Source of the DNA: Isochrysis galbana
Taxonomy: Eukaryota; Haptophyta; Isochrysidales; Isochrysidaceae
Length of the DNA stretch: 64,000 nucleotides
Reading direction: 5' to 3'
NCBI GenBank assembly: GCA_018136815.1
Contig: CM030940.1
Location: 3,218,601 to 3,282,600 of the forward strand
Of this stretch, positions 42,106-51,682 are shown one piece after another. Position 1 is the first letter of the stretch. Every line of letters begins with the position of its first letter. The notes beneath the pieces were generated by a model. It did no database searches and was not told the origin of the DNA. It saw only the letters and a program-made list of their open reading frames with translations. Both the position numbers and the translations under genes were made by a program.

Positions 42106-42499
42106 GGTTGGGTAGTAGGGAGGTACACTAGCACACTGCCTCACGCCGCACACGTAGCGGGGTTTTTTAAGAAGATTTTTTTTAAGAGGCTAACGTGGCC
42201 GCGACCCACTTGGACATGTGTACCGCCGTGGGCGGTTTCTCGGATCGTATATGTATCTGGAACAGAAATTCGGTCGGCGTATCTGCAAGCTTCTCCTTGA
42301 GGTACCTACGCGCCAGGATGGCGATGGAGGGGAGGTCTGAGGGGATCCCGTGCGTGCTAGCAGGGGAGACGGGAATCCTGACGATCCTGCGGCTGCCCAG
42401 GTGCTTGCGCTGCTTCTCCGTCAGGCGCAGCCACATAAACGCCGAATCTACGCCGAAGTCGGACGAGGCCAGGAGCGTCGTCGAGTCCTGCCTGCCCAT

Positions 42500-42992
42500 A
42501 AAAAAAAAACTTCTTAATATTCTCGCCGCGCGCGCGACTACGCACCCTTATTGTGCTGCCACCCCCGCTACTCTCATCTCCCCTCCACCTGCCTTGCGGC
42601 TCGTCCCTCGTGCACTACCTAGGGGCTGGGTGTTTGGGGTTTCCTGCAGCAGGCGGTGTGCTCCGATCCCCGATAGGTTTTCCACTCCTTCCTCCTGCGC
42701 CATCGGGCTATCGGTTTCCATGTTTTCTTGTTGAGTCCGTGAGTCCGTGAGGTGGGCGGTTAAATCGCGGGGAGTTTTGAGGGCGGGGGGCAGGTAGGCG
42801 GGTGAGACGTGGGACACGGCTTTGTGTTGTGCACGGTTAGGCGAGTCTATCCATTATGCGGAGCGCTTGCGCTACCGCGGACAGGTTCATGCCCAGCGTT
42901 AGCGTGCCTTTGTCGTTGGTGGGAAGCCCCGCCAGATACCAAATACACAGGGGCCACCCGCACAGTCACGCTAATCGGGCAGGCCGCGCGCC
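42500..42992 (-). mobile_element. LINE 3' end with ORF2 terminus
   Basis: Minus strand: ORF2 ends with FPTNDKGTLTLGMNLSAVAQ and ALRIMDRLA-stop near 42834, parallel to FLTNNKGALVMSTNLSLVAE...ERLA of the copy ending at 47350. The 3' untranslated block follows to an oligo-T at 42500, preceded by GAATATTAAGAAG. It interrupts the 5' part of the tyrosine-recombinase gene. Confidence 0.7.
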
Positions 42993-43230
42993 GAAAAAAA
43001 AAAGGAACTGAAGATTCAGGGCTACACACCTATCGCTAGACAGTACCTTTCACCGCATATCATACAACGCCCTTCCATCCCTTTCTACCGCCTCCTCGCC
43101 TTTCCCTTTCCCCCCTCTTTCCTTTGTCTTTGGTGTCGGGGGTGCGGCCCTGGTGCACTACCATGGGCCCGGTTGTGGATGCGTGTTCGGGGCACCCCTG
43201 GGACCGGAGATTATTGAAGTGCCAGGGCGA
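42993..43230 (-). mobile_element. Second-family LINE 3' tail
   Basis: Minus strand: AGCCCTGAATCTTCAG followed by TTCC and an oligo-T ending at 42993. It abuts the 5' break of the previous LINE. The CTGAATCTTCAG palindrome is shared with 14457 and 16683. Confidence 0.55.
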
Positions 43231-43299
43231 TTATACGTATAAATTTAGTTGTTGAAGAATTTGAATTTGAATTTGTGTAGACGTGTATGTAGACTAACC

Positions 43300-43740
43300 A
43301 TATTTTCCAGGTCCCACCCGTTGTGGGAACGCGTGGCGCACTCGGCAGCCACAAATTCGAAGGAAAGATTTTCATCGAATTCGTCGAGTCCATTCGATGA
43401 TGTGTTGCACCCTTGAGCGTCGACGCGCGCGCTGGTGTCATGGTCATGGGTCATGGACATGGAGATTGATGTGAGATTGAGATATTGATATTGAGATTGT
43501 GGTGACCTCTTGGCGGGGGTACAACGTTAGAAATTATAGCGCCGTATGACATCTTGTTAGGTAGCATTCCTAGCCACATACACCGGACGAGCCATGCGCC
43601 AACCGCGCACACCCCCATCGCGGGGTAGGGGCTCCGTTGCCGTCGAAGGGCTACGGTGCTACGGTCCCGCAGCACTAAGGTTATACTAACACAACAATAA
43701 AACTCTGACGGAGAGAGGAGTCTCGGAGCGAGTGGGAGGA
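43300..43740 (-). mobile_element. LTR-retroelement leader and Gag-like start, copy 2
   Basis: It is collinear with 8020-8400. The minus-strand peptide CNTSSNGLDEFDENLSFEFV, then ECATRSHNGWDLENM, matches YNTTTNKLDKFVENLFFDSA and its continuation in copy 1, which shows protein-level constraint. It lies 75 bp upstream of the ATG101 start. Confidence 0.5.
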
Positions 43741-43812
43741 GGAAATAGATCAAGTAAGAGTAGGAGTAGGAGAGACCAGGGAGTGGAAAGTTTGGGCTGG
43801 CTGGTGACGACG

Positions 43813-44945
43813 ATGAACTGCGAGCAGATACAGCTCGAGGAGCTGCATGTCGAACGCTTCCAGGTGCACGCGATCTACGCGCCTGTCCTCCTCTCTCTCC
43901 GTGCCCTTCCTACACATTTACTCTTGACACTCTGAGAGCCCAACCCACACCCGTAGGTGAAGGAAGTCCTCAAGATCCTGCTGCACTCGATCATCTTCCA
44001 GCGAGCACTGGGCGAGTGCAGGTGACCCCATGCCCTCCGCTCACGCCTGCCTGCATACACTTGATGAGACTCACCGTGCCTCGCAGGATGCGCGACATCG
44101 ACTCGGAGCTCTTCGACATCTCATATGTCCGATGCGACTCTCGCCTAGTGGAGCAAAAAGTTGAAGAGAATGCAGAGGCACGCGCCTTGCTGCCTGAGCT
44201 GATTCTACACATGTGTTCTGCTGGCGCACCGCACCATTGGGCGGCCCTTTGCTTGTTCATGTTGCTTGCGCACTGCAGCCTCATTAGCCTGCTACCGATG
44301 ATGGCTACAGGCGCTGAGCAATTCCATTGAGCGCTCTTCGCGGGTGCAAATTTCCTTCTTTGAGCGGCGCGCACGCCATGCGGCGTTTGGCCTTTTCCGT
44401 TCCGAGGTGACTTATCGTCTGCACCTTGCGCTGTGCCTACCGGAACGGGCGCGCGTCATGACAGCCGTCACGACAAGTGCCCAAGAACTAGTGTGAGAGA
44501 GCATGCGTGGGATTGACCTGATAACCAAACCCCGTTGCCACCACACCGTGTGTTACAGGAGCGTGTCGTGTGGGAGCGCTGGTCGATTCCCATAACGGTG
44601 CTGCCCCCCGACACCAATTCGGATTTTGGAATGCTGCATAGGGAAATGGGGGGAGCTGTTCCGCACTGGACGAGCTGTGCCCAGCATGTGGCGTCCGAGG
44701 GACGCGCCAGTCCACACAAGGAGGAAGCGCGCAGGCGGCAGGTTGTACTCGAGAGTGCGATTCGCCGCCGACTGGAAATGATTCTTACATCTGCAAGCGG
44801 ACGGCGCGAACACATCCCTCCTGCCGACGGGTTGGGCGGCGAGTTAGCCTGGTTCGAAATCTCGTCGGACTCATCTGATTCCTGGTCAGGCATGGATATG
44901 CTGAAGCAGCTACTTTCAAGCCCGCCGCAGCTAGGATCAGGCTGA
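43813..44945 (+). CDS. ATG101: Autophagy-related protein 101
   Basis: Five exons (43813-43863, 43957-44021, 44087-44177, 44311-44490, 44559-44945) give 257 aa. The N-terminus MNCEQIQLEELHVERFQ, VKEVLKILLHSIIFQRALGE, LFDISYVRCDS, VQISFFERRARHAAFGLF and VVWERWSIPITVLPP follow the order of the HORMA-domain protein ATG101, which stabilises ATG13 in the autophagy-initiating ULK/ATG1 complex. EHIPP near the C-terminus is also typical of algal and plant members. Intron 3 (44178-44310) fits best with a GC donor (GCACGC...CTACAG), because no GT gives the conserved join. The other donors are GTGCAC, GTGACC and GTGTGA. Confidence 0.88.
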
Positions 44946-45062
44946 TCTAGGGCTATGCAGGGCTGATTGATCGCAGCTATTGAGCGATGTAGTGAAAAGA
45001 AGCGAGTGCCGACAGCTGCGCATGAGCTTAGGGTGCGCTCTTGTACATTCTTGTGAAGTGTG

Positions 45063-45423
45063 ATTAAGTTTATACTTGTTACTTGGTTGCGATGGAGCGC
45101 GCCCCCGCACCCCTCTCCTCTCCTAGCCTACCCGCCAAGAGCCAAGGGCGCTCCCCTCGCCAACCCGGAGCAGCCACAGTCGAAGCGACTGCCGCCTCCT
45201 CCAGAGGCCTAGCAGGTGCGCGCGACTCTGTCGCGCCACACGATACACGGCCCGTGGCTTGGGGTTGGCAGAAATATGTTAGAGCAAGGCCGATATCACC
45301 TTTGGAGATCGCCCGCGAGGGCGCGCCGGCAGCTTCATCGCGGCACGCAGTTCTTGCGGGGGCGGGGAGCTCATGGCCCATGGAGCTTTCCTCGGGACCC
45401 ATGCCCCATGTTGGGTGTGACTA
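45063..45423 (+). mobile_element. Chimeric LINE 5' end with antisense element peptide
   Basis: Starts AAGT-TTAT-ACTT, then TTGCGATGGAGCGCGCC and a MERAPAPLSS start. From about 45290 the sequence is the reverse complement of the peptide-coding piece at 24608-24740. The plus-strand open frame through both (to 45421) is therefore a chimera. Confidence 0.55.
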
Positions 45424-45489
45424 GACAGACGAACATTGCGAACGACGCATAGAGGGCGCGGAAATCAACTAAGTTTATACTTAGACGCG

Positions 45490-46110
45490 ATGGAGCGCGC
45501 CGCCGCGACTCCCCTCTCCTTCGGGCCCCCCGCCGAGGGCGCCCCACCAGCGCCCATGGAGCAGCCGCTGTCGAAGCGGCCGCGTCCGCCCACCGAGGCC
45601 GAGCAGGTGCGTGCGACTCCGGTCGCGCCACACGGCCCGTGGCCCCGGCCACACCACCCATGGCAGCCATGCTGGCCTCCCCCATGGGGGACAGCAGGCT
45701 GCTGGAAGCACCCCATCAATGCCAGGCTCATGAAGCCACCCTTCCATTGGGCATGCCTTATGGCAGAGGCCCCTCTCGCCCTGGCAAGGGCCGCGCTGCT
45801 CCGGCAGCGCGGCCCGAGGCCGGGTGGCCCTTATGGGCACAATATCCACTCCACTTCAACGCACAACACACTCTCCAGAGGCACCCCCTCACACTCAGCA
45901 CGCAGCACGCATGAGACACAAATGTACGACCCCCCTGGGAGAGACCAGAGCCGAATGACACCGCTCACTGCCCGCGCCCGCACGACACTGAGTACGGACA
46001 CCCCCATCCCTGCCTCACAGGGACAAGACTCCGACGAAGACAACACCATCTCAGATTCAGACGCCACCTTCGAGCTCTCATTCCACCAGGCCGGAGACAT
46101 CATAATCTAG
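45490..46110 (+). pseudogene. LINE ORF1 N-terminal region
   Basis: It starts MERAAATPLSFGPPAEG, then PMEQPLSKRPRPPTEAEQVR. It is Pro/Arg-rich with a Ser/Thr/His-rich middle and an acidic end (DSDEDNTISDSD), stopping at 46110. The paralogous ORF1 module (GPWHIAVNEDCAQQFKAKYG) follows in the next frame up to about 46490. Other copies keep MERA but diverge quickly after it. Confidence 0.6.
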
Positions 46111-46465
46111 GACACGACGGTGTACGCCGCCATCGTCGAACTTCTCCTAGAACTCGAGGGAGTTGACCCCGAGCCAGACTTCTGGGCCCGCTCGGCGAGG
46201 GGCCCGTGGCACATAGCAGTCAACGAAGACTGCGCGCAACAGTTCAAGGCCAAATACGGCGACCTCACCATCATCCGCGCCTTGGGCCAAGACATCCCCG
46301 TGCGCGTCAGCGTGGACTCCATCGAAGAAAAGCTCAACAAAAAAGGCACCTCCTCTCGCAAGGCCCTTTACGAGGCGCTCCAAGACGTCGCGGCTCACAT
46401 CGTGGTCGAGGCGGACGGCCTCGCACAAGCATCGAAAATCAATCTGAGCTCGCTCGTCAAAGCGG

Positions 46466-47350
46466 TTGAGGCACAAGGCAGCAAAACCGGGCGAGGAGGA
46501 CCACTACTACGCCCCAGCTAAATGGGAAAATGGACTAAAAGGCCCGAAACACCTCGAATTCCCTCTTGCGGACGAGTACACGCTTAACGAAAAGACACAA
46601 CTAGACCAAATCACCGTGTCGGATATAACGCGAGAGCTCAAAGGGGACGGCCCCCGCAACAAACCTCAGCCAGCGCGAGAGGCGTGGGCCCGCAAGCTAG
46701 ACCTAACGCACGATGAATGGAAGCACGTGGCGAAACTCTATACCCACCCCCTACTAAAACACACAGACAAACACCTGCACTTCAAGCACGTTACCCATAG
46801 GAGGCTGGGTACGCGAAACCGGTTCGCAGCGGCGACCACCACAAGATGTAGACTCTGCGGGAAACACAGAGAAAACTCGACGCACCTAGCTAGATGCCCG
46901 TCCACGCTTCCGATATTTCAAACCATAGAAGCCGTAGCGGGGTACACCCCGGCGAAAGACAGATCGACGACTCAAAAAATCAAAGACAGACTATTCGCAT
47001 ACCCGAATTCCCCGACGCCGGATAGCCTTAAAGCCCTCTACCTAATAGCATGGAGATACATCATAAGAGACTTCTACAAAGTGGAATTCGAAAATCACAC
47101 CTTCCACCACGTACCGGTTATTGAAAGAGTCCTAAGCAGGTTCACGGCCCTCGTCAGAGGTCGGGAACCTCCGGACAACTTCTTGACCGCACGCACGCGC
47201 AAGGCCTCCCTGGGAAGGAAGCCGAAAATCAAATCTCCACACGACCTCAGCGCCCCTGTCTTCTTAACTAACAACAAAGGCGCCCTAGTCATGAGCACGA
47301 ATCTATCTCTGGTAGCGGAAGCCCTCAACATAGCAGAGCGACTAGCCTAA
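46466..47350 (+). CDS. LINE ORF2 C-terminal region with C-C-H-C zinc motif
   Basis: The frame of 294 codons starts within the ORF1 remnant and then reads LEFPLADEYTLNEKTQLDQI, HTDKHLHFKHVTHRRLGTRN, the zinc motif CRLCGKHRENSTHLARC, LYLIAWRYIIRDFYKVEF and a C-terminus TNNKGALVMSTNLSLVAEAL. This is the post-RT region of non-LTR retrotransposons, where a zinc motif contributes to target-primed reverse transcription. No RT palm motif is present. It is intact as a frame but not functional alone. Confidence 0.65.
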   Translation: MRHKAAKPGEEDHYYAPAKWENGLKGPKHLEFPLADEYTLNEKTQLDQITVSDITRELKGDGPRNKPQPAREAWARKLDLTHDEWKHVAKLYTHPLLKHTDKHLHFKHVTHRRLGTRNRFAAATTTRCRLCGKHRENSTHLARCPSTLPIFQTIEAVAGYTPAKDRSTTQKIKDRLFAYPNSPTPDSLKALYLIAWRYIIRDFYKVEFENHTFHHVPVIERVLSRFTALVRGREPPDNFLTARTRKASLGRKPKIKSPHDLSAPVFLTNNKGALVMSTNLSLVAEALNIAERLA

Positions 47351-47684
47351 CCAAGCGACCCCGCGCCGCGAGCCGCCCACCATCCTAAAGTAGGCCCTAG
47401 ACACACTGACCACAGCTGCCGACACCCAGCACAAGGAGCAAACACACAATAGCCGGTAGCCCGATGGCATAGGAGGAAGGCGCGAAACAGGCCATCGCGA
47501 ATCGGCACACACCGTCTGCCACTGGAGACCTACGACACCCAGCCCCTAGGTAGAGCACGAGGGGACGAGCCGCAAGGCAGGTGTAGGGGGAGTGAAGGGA
47601 AACGGGCGAGGCTGCGAAGATACCGTGCAAAGTCGCGCGCGCGCCGAGAATATTAAGAAGTTTTTTTTTAGAGGGCGCGGAAAT

Positions 47685-48417
47685 GCGAAAGGCGGGCTTG
47701 TGGGGGGTGGGGGGTTGTGGGTTGTGGTTGTGGTAGGTGCGAAGGTGAGAGGGTGCAACTTGAGGTTCCCCCTTTTTTTTTCCCCCCTCACCTCTTTTTT
47801 TACACCTTATACAATTCTACCCCTCAACTTTGCCTCATATTGGCCGCATCACCATCCCCAAAAATGTGTCCCACCCGTTGCGCTCCTTGCACATCGAGTG
47901 TAGTCCGGACTCGGCGCAACAACGAAAGCAAGGTAGCAGACGGTGGAGAAGGAGAGAGATGAAGAAGGGAGTCGGGCAGCAGGCCCGGGGCCTCTTCACC
48001 ACGAGATGGTCGACTTGGGGCGACCGAGGCGACCGAGAGGCGTTCGAGAGAGGCGCTGTAGGGCTCGTAGGCTGCCTCCGAGTCCGATGGCAGGGGTGGC
48101 GGTGCCTCGAGACATGCGCGAGAAGAGGGGAGGAATCCTTCCACTAGAGGATTATCCTCACCCTGGAAAGACTCGGGCTTGGACCTGCCTCCCATGGACT
48201 CCGGCGGCGATGGCGGAGATGATGGTGGAGGCACCGCAGCGCGATCAGGAGGCGAAGAAAGGGAGGGCATCACCTCCCACTGCGAGGGTGGCGGTGGATG
48301 TCCGTCCGGAGAGGAGAGAGGGGGCAGGGCAGGCATGGTGCATGGTGCCCGACTCTGCAGAGGTGGGGTTGACCCCCATTGAGACGTCCAGCGCGGGACG
48401 CACCGGATGAGATTCTA
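47685..48417. other. Spacer with element debris
   Basis: 47745-47830 resembles 12108-12200 (GAGAGGGTGCAACTTGAGGT). A Pro/Ser-rich minus-strand frame (47824-48336) may be the integrase-RT linker of the adjacent copia fragment, but has no diagnostic motif. Confidence 0.35.
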
Positions 48418-48790
48418 CACCTGACGAATTGGGATGGCCCTTAGGGCCTGAGGGCAATGAGGAAGGATGCATGCCGGCGGCAGGCGCGGCGGAGGAGACG
48501 ACTTCAGAGGTGCTGACGGGCTGAAGCCCGTCAGCAGAGGAAGGCGGGCAGCCGAAATATACAGGGATTGTGAGAGAGTAATCTCACGGGTGTCCCTATT
48601 CCGGGTGATAGCAACGTTCAAAATCCATGAGAGCTCACCCTTGTCTTCAATTGGAAAACGTGTGCCGAGATCTTTCACGAAGGTTTCGCGTAGAGAGGGG
48701 TCATTATCGACGATAAGGGCGTCGTCGACGTAAACGAGGCCATCGGGAGGGGTCTACACCTATACAGTCCCATGAGAGGGAAGGGAAGGT
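48418..48790 (-). mobile_element. Ty1/copia reverse-transcriptase fragment
   Basis: Minus strand: GLVYVDDALIVDNDPSLRET, then FVKDLGTRFPIEDKGELSWI and ITRNRDTREITLSQSLYI. YVDD is the RT catalytic motif, and the order is that of copia Pol just before RNase H. At 48555 the sequence jumps into the Ser/Pro-rich block also seen at 6686-6880. The fragment is not autonomous. Confidence 0.75.
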
Positions 48791-49114
48791 GGGGAAGAGA
48801 GCGAAGACGCGACAAGCCGAACGAATCGACGAACCGAGGCCGATCCGGCCCAAGGGGTGCCCAAGGAAGCCACCCTCTTGGGTGGGAGGGGCAGTCCAAA
48901 GAGGACTAGGCCCATTGAGGCTCAAGGAGGGGCCATGATGAGCCACCTCCCCTCCCCCCTCACCTTGCATTGTCAAACGGTCATGAGCGACCATTGACGC
49001 AAGGCGAGGAACCTGCCCAAAGATCCGCTCCGAGCGCGCGGAACGCGCTCGTTGCTCGAAATTTTGGGCAGGAGGGGAGATGCATATCTATCATGGATGT
49101 ATCCATGATAGGTA

Positions 49115-49703
49115 TGAGTGTTACGAGAGCGAGAGCGACGAGAGCGAGAGCGACGACGGATGACGACTGACGACAAGACGACGGACAACGACACCCAGGA
49201 AAACACCCCGACTCTCGCCCCACGACTTTCTCACATAACTCGACTGAAATCAAACCCAAACACTCCGGCCAGACGACGACGGACGATGACCAAAGGGCGA
49301 TCTGTCGGCGATCTTGTCCGGAACGGGAATCGCACCATAACGGAAACGAGAGGCAATCTTGCTACGCAGGATTCCAAGAGACCTACCGAATAAGACGAGA
49401 GAAGTGCGATGTGCCTAAGGGGAAGATGCGATGAGATTGCAAATTAAACCTGATTGCCCCCAGAAGCAGATAAAGAACCGCAGGGAAGATAGCAAATTAA
49501 ACCTATTTGCGAGGCGCCTGGGAGGAAAAAAGGTGGGGAAACTTCCCTTCTCTTTCGAGAGAAAGAGAGAGGGCCCTCCACAACCCACGATCCCATGCAT
49601 CCAAGCGAAGCTTTTGACCGAGAACGAGAGAAAGCAGAGAATTATAACGATAATACCGAACGACGAAGAGAAGCCCAACGAGTGTCGATTCGCGAATGCG
49701 ACA
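49115..49703. repeat. LTR-like repeat, left copy
   Basis: 589 bp starting TGAGTGTTACGAGAGCG and ending GCGAATGCGACA, that is TG...CA. It is nearly identical and in the same orientation as 54433-55030. Neither copy has a complete internal region. Minus-strand Pol fragments lie to the left of each copy, so the LTRs probably belong to minus-strand elements. An inverted repeat (ATCATGGAT / ATCCATGAT) sits just outside the left border. Confidence 0.75.
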
Positions 49704-49796
49704 CGGGGGCGCCCTCGGCGGGCGGCGGGGTGCCCGAAGGAGACTAGGGGAGGCGAGCCGGCGCGCTCCATGGCAACTGACTATAAAGTTAATTCA
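49704..49796 (-). mobile_element. LINE 5' fragment abutting the LTR
   Basis: Minus strand: AATTAACT-TTAT-AGTCAGTT, then GCCATGGAGCGCGCC and a Gly/Pro-rich start. Only about 92 bp remain, and the LTR follows directly. Confidence 0.6.
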
Positions 49797-50314
49797 GGCA
49801 TATCCAAAAGATATCTATTTCCGGCAACTCTGCCCAAATATCCAAATAGATATCCGGGGTATCTTGGCCTGGGCCTACGTCGCTCGATTGGCGTCGCTGG
49901 TCGCTGGTCGCTGGCTCGGTGGCTCGGTGGTTCCTGGGTACGGGTATATGGGGCTTGAGCTTGGCGTGGGCCGGGCACCAGGCTGATGAACAAGAACGGA
50001 CACGCATCGCGCCCGGCACCGTTTTGAATTTGGGCTCTCCGAGGCTCCGAGACAATGTATTTAGGCCTTTTTTTTTCGTAAAGTAACTCGTAGTAGCAGG
50101 GCCCGCACGTCGGCCAACAACAAAACTCTACCTCGCCAAGTGGCGACGCTCCGACCGCCTGTCGGTCCCCCCTCCGCGCTCCTCCCCGCTTCCCCTTCTC
50201 TCCCCCTCCCTCCCCTGCCCCAGCGTTCCCTTCGCTCTCTTTCTCCCTCCGGCCCCTCCTCCCTCGCTCGCGCCGCCACTTCTCTAGAGAGGAAACTGTG
50301 CGCAGAGCACGCCC

Positions 50315-51682
50315 ATGGGCAAGGAGAAGAAGCCAGAGAAGGCCGCTGCCTCCGCAGAGCAGCAGCAGCAGGCTGACTTCCTGATCCAGCCGCAGACCAC
50401 GACGCCGCCGATCGACACCTCCTGCTGGCCCCTGCTTCTCAAGAACTATGACGAGCTCAACGTGCGCACCGGGCATTACACGCCCATCCCGAGCGGTGCC
50501 ACACCGCTCAAGCGCCCGCTCCTCGAGTATCTCAAGTACGGCGTGATCAACCTCGACAAGCCAGCCAACCCTTCAAGCCATGAGGTCGTCGCGTGGATCC
50601 GGCGCATCCTTCGTACAGAGAAGACAGGGCATTCGGGCACACTCGACCCGAAGGTGACCGGCTGTCTGATCGTCTGCCTCAATCGGGCCACACGGCTCGT
50701 CAAGTCACAGCAGGGCGCCGGGAAGGAGTACATCGCGGTTGTGCGCCTACATGCTGCCATTGAAGGCGCACGCGCCCTCGACGGAGCTCTGGAGCAGCTC
50801 ACTGGCGCGCTCTTCCAGCGCCCGCCGCTCATCTCGGCCGTCAAGCGGCAGCTCCGTGTGCGCACTGTGTATAAGAACACCCTGATCGAATACGACAACG
50901 ATCGCCACCTCGGTATATTCCGCGTTTCTTGTGAGGCAGGCACCTACATTCGTACCCTTTGCGTGCACTTGGGCTTGATGCTGGGTGTGGGCGGTCACAT
51001 GCAGGAGCTGCGGCGCTCGCGCTCTGGGGCCCTCTCCGAGCATGCACACATGGTCACGATGCACGACGTGCTCGACGCGCAATACATGTATGACCAGCAA
51101 AAGGACGAGAGCTACCTGCGGCATGTAATCAAGCCGTTGGAGCTCCTCCTCACACGGCACAAGCGGCTTGTGCTCAAGGACTCCTCTGTGAACGCTGTCT
51201 GCTACGGCGCGAAGCTTATGCTCCCAGGTCTGCTACGATTCGCCAATGATATCGAGGTTGGCGAAGAGGTTGTGCTGATGACCACGAAGGGCGAGGCTGT
51301 TGCAGTAGGTATCGCGCAGATGACCACTGCCGACATGGCGCATTGTGATCATGGCGTTGTGGCCAAAATCAAGCGAGTGATCATGGATCGCGACACCTAT
51401 CCACGACGATGGGGCTTGGGGCCTAAGGCACAGCAGAAGAAGGCCCTCATTGCGGAGGGCAAGCTTGACAAACATGGTAAACCGAACGAGCTCACGCCGC
51501 CCGAGTGGCGGCCCGGCTACCAGCCGCCTCCACTGCCGGCTGCGCAAACGAATGGTACTGAGGCGGACAACAAGAAGAGCAGTGAGGATGATGAGAAGAA
51601 GAAGGAGAAGAAGAAGAAGAAACGCGAGTCCGAGGGCGAGGACGGCGAGAAGAAGAAAAGGAAGAAGAAGGATAAGGATTGA
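50315..51682 (+). CDS. CBF5: Dyskerin/CBF5, catalytic subunit of H/ACA snoRNPs
   Basis: A single exon of 455 aa. After a short N-terminus, [20 protein letters not shown] and [20 protein letters not shown] (catalytic Asp in LDP) identify the TruB-type pseudouridine synthase fold. [13 protein letters not shown] and [15 protein letters not shown] complete it. The PUA domain follows ([34 protein letters not shown]), then a Lys/Glu-rich tail typical of eukaryotic CBF5 ([11 protein letters not shown]). It modifies rRNA and snRNA uridines in the nucleolus and stabilises telomerase RNA in animals. It lacks introns, unlike its neighbours, and lies between two LTR-like repeats, which raises the possibility of a retrocopy. 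Confidence 0.95.
   Translation: MGKEKKPEKAAASAEQQQQADFLIQPQTTTPPIDTSCWPLLLKNYDELNVRTGHYTPIPSGATPLKRPLLEYLKYGVINLDKPANPSSHEVVAWIRRILRTEKTGHSGTLDPKVTGCLIVCLNRATRLVKSQQGAGKEYIAVVRLHAAIEGARALDGALEQLTGALFQRPPLISAVKRQLRVRTVYKNTLIEYDNDRHLGIFRVSCEAGTYIRTLCVHLGLMLGVGGHMQELRRSRSGALSEHAHMVTMHDVLDAQYMYDQQKDESYLRHVIKPLELLLTRHKRLVLKDSSVNAVCYGAKLMLPGLLRFANDIEVGEEVVLMTTKGEAVAVGIAQMTTADMAHCDHGVVAKIKRVIMDRDTYPRRWGLGPKAQQKKALIAEGKLDKHGKPNELTPPEWRPGYQPPPLPAAQTNGTEADNKKSSEDDEKKKEKKKKKRESEGEDGEKKKRKKKDKD

Larger units (their letters stand above)
39982..42182 (+). mobile_element. LINE copy, 2.2 kb, 19-bp target-site duplication
   Basis: It is bounded by TAAGAGGCTAACGTGGCCG at 39963-39981 and 42183-42201. The first base of the element starts the palindrome AAAACTAT-CGTT-ATAGTTTT, and four bases later comes ATGGAGCGCGC. 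The last bases are AAGAAGATTTTTTTT. It contains a short MERA-type ORF start (40006-40242), an ankyrin exon (40318-40755) and an ORF1-like gene (41231-42105). There is no ORF2, so it is non-autonomous. Confidence 0.85.
38774..42499 (-). pseudogene. Tyrosine-recombinase gene broken by two dated insertions
   Basis: Minus-strand segments 42499-42183, 39962-39916 and 38997-38774 form one frame when the insertions 39982-42182 and 38999-39915 and one copy of each duplication are subtracted. The joins place KWVAATLAS next to YTIVAPTGFAYL and then GHSLRSGASSAAE, WLGGWAPGTSTREKYYIDP and the C-terminal LLDHAYEVEDD. HSLRSG (H-x-x-R), the later Trp and the Tyr of KYYIDP fit the catalytic box II of tyrosine recombinases of DIRS/Ngaro/Crypton-like elements. 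The N-terminal part is lost at 42499, where a LINE tail abuts. The assignment to a specific class is inference. Confidence 0.7.
45466..47669 (+). mobile_element. LINE copy, 2.2 kb, internally deleted, 15-bp target-site duplication
   Basis: It is bounded by AGAGGGCGCGGAAAT at 45451-45465 and 47670-47684. The palindrome CTAAGT-TTAT-ACTTAG is at 45469-45484, and the ORF1 start is at 45490. ORF1 is broken at 46110 and again near 46500, where the sequence jumps into the ORF2 C-terminus. The reverse transcriptase and endonuclease are deleted. The 3' untranslated region (47351-47669) ends GAATATTAAGAAG and nine T residues. Two overlapping reading frames are listed separately. Confidence 0.85.

Noticed and set aside
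47824-48336. Pro/Ser-rich minus-strand frame of 170 codons as a host gene
   Set aside because: Low complexity, no domain, and next to a copia Pol fragment; better explained as element linker or chance.
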